A model generated the notes under the pieces. That model worked only from the letters and a program-made list of their open reading frames with translations, did no database searches and was not told the DNA's origin. DNA of 64,000 nucleotides, from assembly GCF_001078055.1 (NCBI RefSeq), contig NZ_CP010777.1:4059001-4123000 (forward strand), given 5' to 3'. The position numbers and the translations under genes are program-made. Source of the stretch: Rufibacter radiotolerans (GTDB lineage Bacteria; Bacteroidota; Bacteroidia; Cytophagales; Hymenobacteraceae). Below are positions 18,104 to 26,813 of this stretch, piece after piece; positions within the stretch are counted from its first letter, which is position 1; each line of letters opens with the position of its first letter.

Positions 18104-18967
18104 TTACTTGGTGGCCAGGGCGGCCTCCTGTTTCCGAAGCTTTCTGCTGTACTGCATGTTGAGCAATACCCCCAGTAAGACCAGCGCAATGCCCAGGTAA
18201 GAATAGAAATGGAAGGTCTCGCCAAAGAACACAAACCCCAGCCCCAGCGCGTAGAGAATGCCAATATAGTTGAGGTTAGCCACCCGCGCCAGCTTCTCGA
18301 TCTGATAAGAACGGGTCATGAAATACTGCCCCAACTGGGTCAGAATCCCCGTCAAACCCAACCATATCCAGTCATCGCCCCGCAGGGGTACCCAGTCAAA
18401 CAGGCAAAAGATAGCTGCCAGTGGCAAGGACACCAGTGGGAAGTAAAACACGATCACCAGCGGGTGGTCTGTCTCGCTTAATTTACGCACCGAGTTATAC
18501 GCCACCCCCGACAGGAATGCGCTGCCAATGCCAATGAGCAGGTAATACCATGAAATGCGCGTGTCTACCCCTTCAATCACCAGCACCCCGGCAAACGACA
18601 CCAAGAAAAACACCCACTGCCACGGCGTCACTTTCTCCTTGGCAATGAACACCCCCAGCAAGGCCGTGAAAATGGGCGCCAGGTATTGAATGGTGACCGC
18701 CCCCGCCAGCGGAATATTCTGGAGCGTGGTATAGAACATGAGCAGCGAGAAGCCGCCGGCCAACCCGCGCGTAATCAAAATGCTCTTCCGGTTACCCCAC
18801 GGCGAGATATTGGCCCGCCTGATCATGGCGTAACTGAGCACCAAAGAGATCATAGACCGGAACAGCACCACTTCCATAGGCGGCAAATGCGACAGAAACT
18901 TCACGCATACGTTCATGAAGGCAAAAAAGAACGTAGAAAGCAGCATAAACTGCACTCCTTTGGTCAT
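18104..18967 (-). CDS. EamA-family (DMT superfamily) transporter
   Basis: 287 aa with about ten hydrophobic helices in two EamA repeats. Motifs include FLSHLPPMEVVLFRSMISLV in helix 2 and AITIQYLAPIFTALLG-like helix 4 (observed GAVTIQYLAPIFTALLG). The substrate cannot be told from sequence. The ATG at 18967 (MTKGVQFMLLST) was preferred to an in-frame start at 19009 because the hydrophobic segment follows directly. It is divergent from recX. Confidence 0.88.
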   Translation of the reverse strand: MTKGVQFMLLSTFFFAFMNVCVKFLSHLPPMEVVLFRSMISLVLSYAMIRRANISPWGNRKSILITRGLAGGFSLLMFYTTLQNIPLAGAVTIQYLAPIFTALLGVFIAKEKVTPWQWVFFLVSFAGVLVIEGVDTRISWYYLLIGIGSAFLSGVAYNSVRKLSETDHPLVIVFYFPLVSLPLAAIFCLFDWVPLRGDDWIWLGLTGILTQLGQYFMTRSYQIEKLARVANLNYIGILYALGLGFVFFGETFHFYSYLGIALVLLGVLLNMQYSRKLRKQEAALATK

Positions 18968-19251
18968 AATGGTAAGCGGTAAAAATATGTGGCTGCAAAG
19001 GTCGGGCATAATAGGTTAGGAACCGAAAAAACTCTGGTTTTCCAGCGCTAACATGCAAACTGTTTTTGCCTACTTTTGGTTATTCTATAGACCAAGGATG
19101 CAAAGCCTAAGACCCAGAATGTTGGGATAGAGAAGGGATTGGTTTAAGGTTCTTCCTGAGGAAGAAAAAGCTTGCTAACCGTCATCTTTGGAATGTACCA
19201 GACCCAGCGTTTTGCGTCTGTTGCTTCGTGTTCTACTTTAAATGCGCACCT

Positions 19252-19737
19252 GTGTTTCAGCCGAAGAAAAATAAAGTCTATACCAAGAAAGAGGCGCTGC
19301 CCAAGATTGCCGCCTACTGCGCTTACCAGGAACGCACCCAGAACGAGGTGCGCGCCAAACTGCTGGATTACGGCCTGGACCTGGACGACGCCGATGAGCT
19401 GGTGATTTACCTGACCCATGAAAAGCTTCTGGACGAGGAACGCTACGCCCAGTCGTTCGTGCGGGGCAAGTACGGCCTCAAACGCTGGGGCCGCCGCAAA
19501 ATACAGCAGGGCCTCAAAGCCAAAGGCATCTCTGACTTCTGCGTCAGGAAAGGCCTCCAGGAAATTGACCCAGACGTGTACTGGACTAACCTGCTGCACC
19601 TCCTGGAAAAGAAGAATGCCACCGAAGGGGAACGCAATCCCATGGCCCGCCGCCAGAAAATACAGTATTTCCTGCAAAGCAAAGGCTATGAACTAGACCT
19701 GATCCAGGATGCGTGGAAGGAGTTGGGGCTAGGGTAA
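19252..19737 (+). CDS. recX: Regulatory protein RecX family
   Basis: RecX binds RecA filaments and limits recombinase activity. The 161-aa protein has the three-helix repeats of the family: ALPKIAAYCAYQERTQNEVRA, then the turn-containing LLDEERYAQSFVRGKYGLKR with WGRRKIQQGLKAKGI, and a C-terminal unit RQKIQYFLQSKGYELDLIQD. There is no ATG in the right place; GTG at 19252 (MFQPKKNK) gives a normal length, and GTG at 19228 is possible. recA is not in this window. It is followed by a 307-nt inverted-repeat element. Confidence 0.9.
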   Translation: MFQPKKNKVYTKKEALPKIAAYCAYQERTQNEVRAKLLDYGLDLDDADELVIYLTHEKLLDEERYAQSFVRGKYGLKRWGRRKIQQGLKAKGISDFCVRKGLQEIDPDVYWTNLLHLLEKKNATEGERNPMARRQKIQYFLQSKGYELDLIQDAWKELGLG

Positions 19738-20042
19738 TGTGCTAATTTCTTAGTGTGCTATTTTTCTAATTTGGGATATGCAGATCTGGAAATATTGAGG
19801 AGAAGTAGGGGCAATCCCTTGTGGTTGCCCTTTACCATTTCCACCGCATTAGGGCAACCAAAGGGGATTGCCCCTACTTCTAATGATTTTTAATCTCGCC
19901 TTTCGTACACTGCCAAAACGGGGAGTCGCCACTACAGCTGGTTCAAGTTTTCAACTTCAATGAGGCGTCAGCCTCAATCTAAATTCCTACCTCTGCACCT
20001 TTTTTAAATAGCACATCAGCACATTAAGAAATTAGCACATTA
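19736..20042. repeat. Nested inverted-repeat element without genes
   Basis: The outer ends are inverted copies: AATGTGCTAATTTCTTAG at 19736 and its complement near 20042, plus AAATAGCACA near 20007. Inside lie 31-nt arms (19801-19831 and 19851-19881, starting AGAAGTAGGGGCAATCCC) with two mismatches and a 19-nt loop. It fills the whole recX-DUF4230 gap and has no coding frame. It looks like a MITE-like or dispersed non-coding repeat. Confidence 0.65.
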
Positions 20043-20044
20043 CC

Positions 20045-20683
20045 TTACCGCTTTTTAGGCACCGGCGGGGCAGCCATGGTCTCGCGGGGCATGAGGTAGA
20101 CTTTGCGGCCGGTCATGTTCTCCAGCATGGGCTTCAGGATTTTCTCAGCGTTGATAGACGTCTGCTTCAGAATGCCGCTACTGATAGCCGCCTTTTTCAC
20201 GTTGGCCTCGGCGTATTTGTAGCCTTCATCCACCAGGTCTGCATCCTGGAAATAGGTATTCTCCTTCCCGAAGACCTTGGATTGCGTGTGGTCAATGCGG
20301 TAATAACAGATTTCGGGAGCCGGCAGGCTCACGTGCAGGACCGAGTCGCCAATGAATTGCAGGTCGCTGGCCTCTAACTTTCTCAGGTCAATGCAGCCTA
20401 CGGCCTCCCCGCCCACAATCAGGGCTATTTTGGAGTCTGGCAGAAACGTAGAGACTTCCTTTTTGTACTCCACTACGTCTTTGAAATTGAAGCGCACCAG
20501 TTCCAGCTTGCCCATATCCTCTACCTTGGTCAAGATGGTATTGTGCATCACCTCCACCGACGGCTCTTTGTCGCCCCTGAAAAAATCACGGAACGGCGCC
20601 AGGAAGAACTTCCAGACCACCACCGCCACGGCAAAAAACAACAGCAACGGGATAAGCTTACGGAAAATATAGAGTAGACGCAT
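20045..20683 (-). CDS. DUF4230 domain-containing protein
   Basis: 212 aa. A single N-terminal transmembrane helix (RLLYIFRKLIPLLLFFAVAVVVW, about 2-26) is followed by an extracytoplasmic DUF4230 domain with VEVMHNTILTKVEDMGKLELVRFNFKDV-type sequence (about 47-75). The C-terminal part is helical (DEGYKYAEANVKKAAISSGIL). The function of DUF4230 is unknown. The ATG at 20683 was chosen because 45 residues of in-frame sequence upstream contain no protein-like pattern and run into the next gene. The stop lies 3 nt from the end of the nested repeat. Confidence 0.88.
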   Translation of the reverse strand: MRLLYIFRKLIPLLLFFAVAVVVWKFFLAPFRDFFRGDKEPSVEVMHNTILTKVEDMGKLELVRFNFKDVVEYKKEVSTFLPDSKIALIVGGEAVGCIDLRKLEASDLQFIGDSVLHVSLPAPEICYYRIDHTQSKVFGKENTYFQDADLVDEGYKYAEANVKKAAISSGILKQTSINAEKILKPMLENMTGRKVYLMPRETMAAPPVPKKR

Positions 20684-20742
20684 GGCCAGAAGATAGGTGC
20701 AAGTATCTATATGCGAAAACCGCACCGAAAGTTGCCTCGGCC

Positions 20743-20778
20743 GTTTTGGCGCTGTTTTCAGGAAAAGAGGCTTGAAAC
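20743..20778. repeat. 36-nt palindromic element, copy 9
   Basis: GTTTTGGCGCTGTTTTC..GAAAAGAGGCTTGAAAC, 3 nt after the stop codon of the leftward deaminase/desulfhydrase gene and inside the promoter side of DUF4230. Confidence 0.75.
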
Positions 20779-20781
20779 AGT

Positions 20782-21711
20782 TTATCCTTGGGCAGACCAT
20801 TCCGCCTGGGTAGGCCACTCCAGCCCATACCGCTGCGCGTACCCTTTCCAGCCTTGCTGACCGCCCGTATGCACCGCCACTATGTTCGTCCCTTCCGGGA
20901 AATAATCTTGCCTGATCAAATCAAACACGCCAAACAGCATCTTGCCCGTGTAAACCGGGTCCAGGAGAATGCCGTGCCGGGAATAGAAATCCTGAATAAA
21001 GGTGAGCAGCGCTGGGGTGTGTTTGGCGTAGCCGCCGAAGTGGTAGGCCGTCTGCAGTTCCCAGTTCTGGAAGGCCAGCCCGGAATAGGCCTGCACCAAG
21101 TCCGTTACCTCTTGTTGCAGGAACTCGCCTCCCTTTAACGCCGGGAAGCCAAGAATGCGCCCCTGGCCCTGGGCACCGGCAATCATTCCGGCCAGGGTGC
21201 CCCCGGTGCCGGCAGCTACGCAGAGAACATCCCAAGGACCGTCTACCTCCATGACTATCTCAGTGCAGCCTTTCACAGCCAGCAGATTGGTACCGCCCTC
21301 TGGTAAGAGGTAGGGTTTTGGGGCCGTTTTTGCCATTTCAGCCTGAAACTGGAGGTCGGGCCGCAGGCGGTAATCAGAGCGGTTGAGGTAACGCAGGTTC
21401 ATGCCGCAATTGGTAGCGTATTGCAGCGTAGGGTTGAGGGGCAGCGTTTCCTCACCCCTGATGTAGCCCAGCGTGGCAAACCCGTGCTCTTGCCCGGCGA
21501 CGGCGACCGCGGCAATGTGGTTGGAGAAAGCGCCGCCAAACGTGACCAGGGTCTGGGCCTCCTGCTCCCGGGCAGCCTGCAGGTTGTATTTCAGCTTGCG
21601 CCACTTATTGCCCGGAATGGTAGGGTGGATCAAATCCTCGCGCAGCACAGACAAAGAAACTCCTTTCTCAGTGAGCAAAGACGAATGGATGGGCTGGACA
21701 GGAACAGGCAT
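20782..21711 (-). CDS. PLP-dependent ACC deaminase / D-cysteine desulfhydrase family
   Basis: This 309-aa fold-type II PLP enzyme contains the conserved start REDLIHPTIPGNKWRKLKYN (PLP lysine within NKWRKLKY), FGGAFSNHIAAVA and the glycine-rich phosphate loop VAAGTGGTLAGMIAG. Known members split D-cysteine into pyruvate, ammonia and H2S or deaminate 1-aminocyclopropane-1-carboxylate; sequence alone does not decide between these. It is leftward, 21 nt downstream of the cation efflux gene, so the two may be co-transcribed. Confidence 0.88.
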   Translation of the reverse strand: MPVPVQPIHSSLLTEKGVSLSVLREDLIHPTIPGNKWRKLKYNLQAAREQEAQTLVTFGGAFSNHIAAVAVAGQEHGFATLGYIRGEETLPLNPTLQYATNCGMNLRYLNRSDYRLRPDLQFQAEMAKTAPKPYLLPEGGTNLLAVKGCTEIVMEVDGPWDVLCVAAGTGGTLAGMIAGAQGQGRILGFPALKGGEFLQQEVTDLVQAYSGLAFQNWELQTAYHFGGYAKHTPALLTFIQDFYSRHGILLDPVYTGKMLFGVFDLIRQDYFPEGTNIVAVHTGGQQGWKGYAQRYGLEWPTQAEWSAQG

Positions 21712-21732
21712 GAGGCAAAGCTACGAAAAGAG

Positions 21733-22530
21733 TTATTTGGCCAGGCGCAGAATCCTGAACGCACCCCGGGCCACCAGCAGAAACACCAGCGTGCCTATGA
21801 CCAAGTCCGGCACCGCAGATTGGGTGAAATATACCAATCCGCCGGCCAAGATCACGCCTATATTCGCAATGACGTCATTGGAGGTAAAGATAAGGCTGGC
21901 CTGCAGGTGCGCCTCGCGGCTTCTGGATTTCTGAAGCAGGTACAAAGATACGGCGTTGCCCAGCAGCGCAAAAAGCGAAACCCCAATCATCACCCTGAAG
22001 TCAGGCATGGCCTCCGCGCCCAGGAACCGGCGCAGCACCTCGGCAAAGCCCAGCACGGCCAAGGCCAACTGGAAATAGCCGCTCAGGCGGGCAATGTTCT
22101 TCTTGCGCAGCACCGTTCCGCCCACCGCCCAAAGGCTTAGGCCGTAGACCAGGGCATCAGCGAGCATATCAAGACTATCGGCGATCAGGCCCATGGATTT
22201 GGCTAGCAGCCCGGTGGTCATTTCTATGACGAAGAAAGCAGCGTTGATGCCCAGCACCAGCCAAAGCAGCTTGCGGTCACCGGTAGGCGAATCTGCCTGG
22301 GTAGCGGTTTCTCCCGAGGCTTCAGACTCCAGTAGCCTGGCTCCCAAGCCCAATGTGGCCAAGGCACCGGCAATGGGCGCCACGGGGCCCTGGTGCCAGA
22401 TGGTGGCTTCACGGGCCTGCAAGTCAAAATTGAGGCGCTTCACCGAAGGCTTCCCTTCCAGTTTCATGCGTACCATCTGCTCCTCGGCGGGGCAGTCCAT
22501 CTGGGAGATATGGAAGGTTGATTTCTGCAT
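21733..22530 (-). CDS. Cation efflux (CDF) protein with N-terminal HMA-like domain
   Basis: 265 aa. Residues 1-70 look like a heavy-metal-associated domain (FHISQMDCPAEEQMVRMKLE), but with MDCPAEE instead of the metal-binding CxxC, as in some CadA/ZntA N-termini. A CDF-type membrane part with about six helices follows, with metal-site sequences GLIADSLDMLADALVYGLSL (Asp/Asp) and a second site around FTSNDVIANIGVI. Export of Zn, Cd or a similar divalent ion is inferred. It lacks the usual long C-terminal cytoplasmic domain. Leftward, ahead of the PLP enzyme. Confidence 0.85.
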   Translation of the reverse strand: MQKSTFHISQMDCPAEEQMVRMKLEGKPSVKRLNFDLQAREATIWHQGPVAPIAGALATLGLGARLLESEASGETATQADSPTGDRKLLWLVLGINAAFFVIEMTTGLLAKSMGLIADSLDMLADALVYGLSLWAVGGTVLRKKNIARLSGYFQLALAVLGFAEVLRRFLGAEAMPDFRVMIGVSLFALLGNAVSLYLLQKSRSREAHLQASLIFTSNDVIANIGVILAGGLVYFTQSAVPDLVIGTLVFLLVARGAFRILRLAK

Positions 22531-22583
22531 AGATGTTAGATGAGTATCTACCCCGCAACCAGACTTCAGCCTTTATAAAAAAG

Positions 22584-22637
22584 CTTGCCGCCGTTTTGGG
22601 GTTGTTTTTCTCAAAACGACCCCAAAACGGCGGCAAG
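22584..22637. repeat. 36-nt palindromic element, copy 10 (extended)
   Basis: Here the arms extend outward to CTTGCCGCCGTTTTGGGG / CCCCAAAACGGCGGCAAG, giving a near-perfect 54-nt palindrome. It lies 17 nt after the YfhO-family gene stop codon. Confidence 0.9.
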
Positions 22638-22654
22638 TATACCTACTAGGTAAT

Positions 22655-25072
22655 TTATACTGCCTCGTGGTCCCGCCGACGGAAACCGTAGTACACGGCT
22701 CCGGCCAGCCCGGCCAGTAAGAGCAGGGAAGAAATCAGCGCTACGGTATTACCCAACGCATATTCTTTTGGCTGAAACTTGAACTCAAGGGCATGCTGGC
22801 CCGCCGGCATGTTCATGGCCCGAAGAATGTAGTTGGCCCTGAAGTGGTCTACAGGTTTGCCGTCCAGGAACGCCTGCCAGCCGTCTTTGTAGTAAATCTC
22901 TGAGAACACCACTACCCCATCTTTAGCCGCGTTGACCGCATATTTGAGGTAATTAGGCTGATACTCTACTAATTTAATGATAGAACCCACCGTGTCATAA
23001 TTCTGCGGCTTCACACTCGGGAACTTAGACACATCTACAATGGCTTCGTGCTTGGCGTCAATGCCTTTGAGCGCGTTCAGTTCCTCATCTGGAGAGTTTA
23101 CCGCCCGCACTTCCTCCACGTACCAGGCATTGCCCAGGTAGCCCGGAATCAACTGCACCGGCTGTTTCTCCTGGCCGGTAATCACGTATTTGGCGTTGAG
23201 CATGTTCAGCACCTGCACGTTGCCCTGCGCAATGTGGTTCTCAATCACGTCTTGGTAGCGGCGCAGCTTGGCCCCGTGGTAACCGCCAATGGATTTGTGG
23301 AAATACGAAGTGCGGGCATCATTGAACGGGTTAGGCGCATTGTACACACGGTAACTCAGTTCCTTGTCCTGCATAATGGCCAGGTCGGCGGGCGTAGGCT
23401 GGAAATAGGCCTTGCTATAGTCTTTCTGGAAATCATCATTGTTAAGGTAGCGCTTGTCTACGCCCCAAAGGTCTATCAGGATCAACAGCCCCATCACGCC
23501 GGTGGCCATGAAAGAGGTCAGTTTGTTTTTGGTGTACAGGTACAGCGTACCGGCGGCCAGCAGAATAAACACCAGAGACCGCAGCGCGTCGCCGCGAAGC
23601 ATGGACTCCCGGTCTTCTCTAATGGCCTGGATAGGGTACTGGTATTGCGCCAGTTGCTCATCTACCGCGCCCACGTAGTCAAACATGCCACTGAACAGCA
23701 CCAACAGCAGGCAAAGCCCGCCGGTAACGCCCAGGGCAATCAATAGTTTCTTCTGCAGGTTCTCAATAGGATAATTCTGTAGCACGCGGCACAGCGCCAG
23801 AATGGCCAGCAGCACCATGGTTACCTGGGCAATCACCAGCGCCATACTCACTGCCCTGAACTTGTTGTAGCCCGGGAACACATCAAACATGAAGTAGTTG
23901 AAGGCCTCAAAGTTCTTGCCCCAGCTCAACATGAAAGAAAGCAGGGTGGCGCTCAGCAGCCACACCCACAGGCGGCGCGGCGTTACCAGCAGACCCAACA
24001 CGAACAGGAAGCAGATAATGGCGCCCATGTACACCGGTCCGCCTACAAAAGACTGATCTCCCCAGTAGTAGGGCATGGTAGAATTCTGGAGCTGCGATTC
24101 TGGCACCCCGCCCTGCAACAAGGCTTTATAGGTAGCCGAGTTTTTCTCAATTGGTCCCTGAGAGGCACCGCCGTAAAAATTAGGCACCAATAGGGTCATA
24201 GTCTCCCCCACCCCGTAGCTCCACTGGAAAGCGTACTCGCGGTCCAGACCAGACCCTACCTGGGCGGCGTCTTTACCCTGGGTCAGTTCAGAAGCGCCCC
24301 TGATGGAATACTTACCATACTCAGCAGTGGTATAGATACGTCCAAAGCTCACGCCGGCCGCCAGGGCAGCCCCGATGGCCAGGATAAGCGTGCGTTTGAA
24401 GAAATCTGGCAGACGGCCTTCCTTGGCCCAGGCCACCAGCTCTACAATACCAAAGATGAGCACGATAAAGAGCAGGTAATACGTGATCTGCATGTGGTTC
24501 ATGCGCATGTGCATGGTGAGACCAAAGGCAAACAGTGCCGCCCCTAACCACACGTTTTTGCGGTAGGCGTACCAGAGCCCGGCTAGCACCAGCGGCAAGT
24601 AGGCAATAGCCAGTGACTTGGTGTTGTGCCCGGCCTCCAGAATAGCGAAGTTATACGACACAAACGCATAGGCAATGGCCCCCACGGCTGCCAGCATCGG
24701 CCGCAGGCCGAACACCACAAACATTATGTAGGCACACACCAACGTGATAAAGATATTGGAAGCTACCAGCGGCAAACCCAGGGTAAAGAGGGAGTGCACG
24801 TACTGGAACAGGTCACCGGAGAACTTCACGCTGATAAGGTAGGCGGGCATACCGCTGAACATGGAGTTGGTCCAGAGGGCCTCGTCGCCGGTTTTCTCCC
24901 GGAAGTCGGCAATTTCTTTGGCGCCGCCCTGGAACTGCACCACGTCATGCTGCATGAGGCTTTTGCCGTCAAAGAAAATAGGTGAGAAATACGCTACAAC
25001 CAGCAGCAGGAAAAACAAAAGCACCAGCAGGTGCGGCAACACGTGCCGTTTGAAATCAATTTTTGGGGCCAT
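22655..25072 (-). CDS. YfhO-family integral membrane protein
   Basis: 805 aa with about 12-14 transmembrane helices. It starts KIDFKRHVLPHLLVLLFFLL, then an extracytoplasmic loop with SLMQHDVVQFQGGAKEIADF, the pattern of YfhO-like proteins (GT-C glycosyltransferase-like superfamily). A large C-terminal extracytoplasmic domain (about 560-770, with FSEIYYKDGWQAFLDGKPVD) is followed by a last helix. YfhO relatives have roles in lipoteichoic acid/glycolipid glycosylation in Firmicutes; the role here is inferred only. It is separated from the upstream gene pair by a terminator. Confidence 0.88.
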   Translation of the reverse strand: MAPKIDFKRHVLPHLLVLLFFLLLVVAYFSPIFFDGKSLMQHDVVQFQGGAKEIADFREKTGDEALWTNSMFSGMPAYLISVKFSGDLFQYVHSLFTLGLPLVASNIFITLVCAYIMFVVFGLRPMLAAVGAIAYAFVSYNFAILEAGHNTKSLAIAYLPLVLAGLWYAYRKNVWLGAALFAFGLTMHMRMNHMQITYYLLFIVLIFGIVELVAWAKEGRLPDFFKRTLILAIGAALAAGVSFGRIYTTAEYGKYSIRGASELTQGKDAAQVGSGLDREYAFQWSYGVGETMTLLVPNFYGGASQGPIEKNSATYKALLQGGVPESQLQNSTMPYYWGDQSFVGGPVYMGAIICFLFVLGLLVTPRRLWVWLLSATLLSFMLSWGKNFEAFNYFMFDVFPGYNKFRAVSMALVIAQVTMVLLAILALCRVLQNYPIENLQKKLLIALGVTGGLCLLLVLFSGMFDYVGAVDEQLAQYQYPIQAIREDRESMLRGDALRSLVFILLAAGTLYLYTKNKLTSFMATGVMGLLILIDLWGVDKRYLNNDDFQKDYSKAYFQPTPADLAIMQDKELSYRVYNAPNPFNDARTSYFHKSIGGYHGAKLRRYQDVIENHIAQGNVQVLNMLNAKYVITGQEKQPVQLIPGYLGNAWYVEEVRAVNSPDEELNALKGIDAKHEAIVDVSKFPSVKPQNYDTVGSIIKLVEYQPNYLKYAVNAAKDGVVVFSEIYYKDGWQAFLDGKPVDHFRANYILRAMNMPAGQHALEFKFQPKEYALGNTVALISSLLLLAGLAGAVYYGFRRRDHEAV

Positions 25073-25090
25073 GATGACGTTAATTGCAAC

Positions 25091-25120
25091 AAAAAGCCCG
25101 ATGCGGTGGGCATCGGGCTT
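25091..25120 (-). terminator. Intrinsic terminator after the FkbM/DUF4834 pair
   Basis: On the minus strand AAGCCCGATGC / GCATCGGGCTT is followed by TTTTT, 15 nt after the DUF4834 stop codon. Confidence 0.85.
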
Positions 25121-25134
25121 GAAAGATACTAGGT

Positions 25135-25434
25135 TTATTTCACTTCTTCATAATCTACATACTCCCCACCGGGGAAGTCTTTTCGGGGCCGCTTTTCTTC
25201 GGGCACGTAGGCTACCTTCACCTTGCCGTTGCCGCCCGTGGTTTGGGCGTAAGTGGGCCCGGCAGATCTTTGCTGTTGCTGCTGGTATTGCTGCTGCGCC
25301 TGAGCCTCATACACGTATTGCTGGGCGTTGCGCATCTGTTTCTGTACAAACGTTTTGAGTAAAAAGCGGATGATGTACGGCATTAGATACCGCATCAAAA
25401 TCATCACCGCCAGCATAATCAAAAAGAATTTCAC
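25135..25434 (-). CDS. DUF4834 family protein
   Basis: 99 aa with one N-terminal membrane helix (FFLIMLAVMILMRYLMPYII), a Gln/Tyr-rich middle (QAQQQYQQQQQ) and a C-terminus with KVKVAYVPEEK, the pattern of DUF4834. Function unknown. The start is GTG at 25434, overlapping by one base the TAG of the upstream FkbM gene (TAGTG), which implies translational coupling. Confidence 0.8.
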   Translation of the reverse strand: MKFFLIMLAVMILMRYLMPYIIRFLLKTFVQKQMRNAQQYVYEAQAQQQYQQQQQRSAGPTYAQTTGGNGKVKVAYVPEEKRPRKDFPGGEYVDYEEVK

Positions 25435-26186
25435 TAGGCGTTAGGGTTTGGTTTGAAATAAAAGTCGCCGCCCTGGTACTGGTACACCTCAAAGGGGCTA
25501 CAAGGAGTTAACGTCTGGTTTGGGCTTAACGTGTATACGCCGTAGCCTAAACCGGTCAAAATCTCTATCACGGCCTTGCGGTTGTCTGTCCCGTTCAGTT
25601 CTGTCTGAATCAACGGTTTAAATTTCTTAATGGTTTCCTGCAGGTGGGCAAATACCTGGTGCTCATAGCCTTCCACATCACACTTAATAAAGTCCAGCCG
25701 GTCCAGGTCTGCGAACAACTCATCTGGCACCCGCATTTCTACCTGGTATTTCTGGGCGTACTGCTCCTGCGCCGAGCTCGCGATTTTGGTCATGCCGTGG
25801 TGCACCAGCCCGTCGCGCACGGGGGTGCCCATCTCTATGGTGGTGTTCTCGCCGCCCAGGGCGAAGGGCAACAGCGTGAGGTTGTCTACCCCGCTGGCCC
25901 GCACGTTGTCTTTCCAGATTCGGCCAAACAAAGGCACCGGCTCCACGGCCAGCACCTTGCCCTCAGGCCCGGCCAGCCTAGACAGGAATGTGGAATAATA
26001 GCCCAGGTTGGCCCCAATGTCTATACAGGTAGACCCCGGACGGATGATTTTGCGCAGGAAGAACAGCTCTGGGTACTTGTCACGCCCCCGGCCCGAACCG
26101 ATCATGATAATGTACATGCGGCTGACCAAACGCAGATAGCTCTCAAACCCGAGCGCCTTCACTAATAATTTGCGGAGAAGTTTCAC
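25434..26186 (-). CDS. FkbM-family SAM-dependent methyltransferase
   Basis: 250 aa. Residues 50-65 carry the SAM-binding motif CIDIGANLGYYSTFLSRLAG, followed by KVLAVEPVPLF and the FkbM feature DFIKCDVEGYEHQVF. FkbM proteins methylate hydroxyl groups of polyketides, sugars or glycans; the substrate is unknown. The start is GTG at 26186. It is followed directly by the overlapping DUF4834 gene, so the two are one operon. No glycan cluster is adjacent. Confidence 0.88.
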   Translation of the reverse strand: MKLLRKLLVKALGFESYLRLVSRMYIIMIGSGRGRDKYPELFFLRKIIRPGSTCIDIGANLGYYSTFLSRLAGPEGKVLAVEPVPLFGRIWKDNVRASGVDNLTLLPFALGGENTTIEMGTPVRDGLVHHGMTKIASSAQEQYAQKYQVEMRVPDELFADLDRLDFIKCDVEGYEHQVFAHLQETIKKFKPLIQTELNGTDNRKAVIEILTGLGYGVYTLSPNQTLTPCSPFEVYQYQGGDFYFKPNPNA

Positions 26187-26229
26187 GCGGTAAAGTTCTG
26201 CAATCTGGGGGGAGAAAACAAAAGGAAGC

Positions 26230-26265
26230 GTTTTGAAGGTGTTTTGGGGAAAACGGGCTGGAAAG
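26230..26265. repeat. 36-nt palindromic element, copy 11 (degenerate)
   Basis: GTTTTGAAGGTGTTTTGGGG..AAACGGGCTGGAAAGG; the right outer arm has lost its AAAAC end. It lies upstream of the fkbM start, at the edge of an A+T-rich stretch. Confidence 0.55.
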
Positions 26266-26392
26266 GCAAACGGCGCAGTTAGTACATATATTTTTCTATA
26301 TATAGAATATTCGGCAGTTCAGTTAAGGTTATCTGTGAAGAATTGAGGAGAAAGTATATGTTTATGTGTGTTTTACACTAGTTAGCTACAAT

Positions 26393-26725
26393 ATGAATAA
26401 AAAAGTAACTATATCAACAGGCATAATAGTTTGGATTATCCCTCCATTATTACTTTCCAATACATATGACATAAACCTCACACAAATACTAAAATCATTC
26501 TATAGCGTGCTACACTTACTTGCGTTAAGCAGTGTATTTCTTTTTGACTATCAATCAAGACATAAAATTCAGAAAACCTTGGTATTAACTGCTTTTCTCA
26601 TTTATCCATTGCTTCTGACTGCAGATTCTACACAAATGTTTGCCGAGAAAACATATATAGTTGTTTTAATTACAGCTTGGATATATTTGATGGGATTTGC
26701 TGGATGGTTATATACAGAAAAATAA
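26393..26725 (+). CDS. Small A+T-rich membrane protein, unknown
   Basis: 110 aa, strongly hydrophobic, with four predicted membrane helices (VTISTGIIVWIIPPLLL; FYSVLHLLALSSVFLF; KTLVLTAFLIYPLLL; TYIVVLITAWIYLMGFAGW). No family recognised. The A+T content is clearly higher than that of neighbouring genes, suggesting acquisition. The sequence before it (TTAGCTACA, 26382-26390) and after it (GTAGCTAACA, 26732-26741) resembles a repeated boundary, see the entry at 26733. Confidence 0.6.
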   Translation: MNKKVTISTGIIVWIIPPLLLSNTYDINLTQILKSFYSVLHLLALSSVFLFDYQSRHKIQKTLVLTAFLIYPLLLTADSTQMFAEKTYIVVLITAWIYLMGFAGWLYTEK

Positions 26726-26732
26726 AAGACAG

Positions 26733-26797
26733 TAGCTAACACGGCACAGGCTTCATACTCGGCTACGCCTCATTCGCAGCCTGTACTAACCGTTACG
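26733..26797. repeat. Cassette-boundary-like palindrome, copy a
   Basis: This segment follows the small membrane protein stop. It starts TAGCTAACACGGCACAGGCT, has a centre TCGGCTACGCC and ends AGCCTGTACTAACCGTTA. AGGCTTC/GCAGCCT pair as inverted arms. A related sequence with the same order (ACAGCACA, TCGGCAGCTACGCC, CCGTTA) lies after the next gene. It recalls cassette-recombination sites such as attC in layout only; no integrase gene is present in the window. Confidence 0.35.
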
Positions 26798-26813
26798 CAC
26801 CATAAAATTCATA

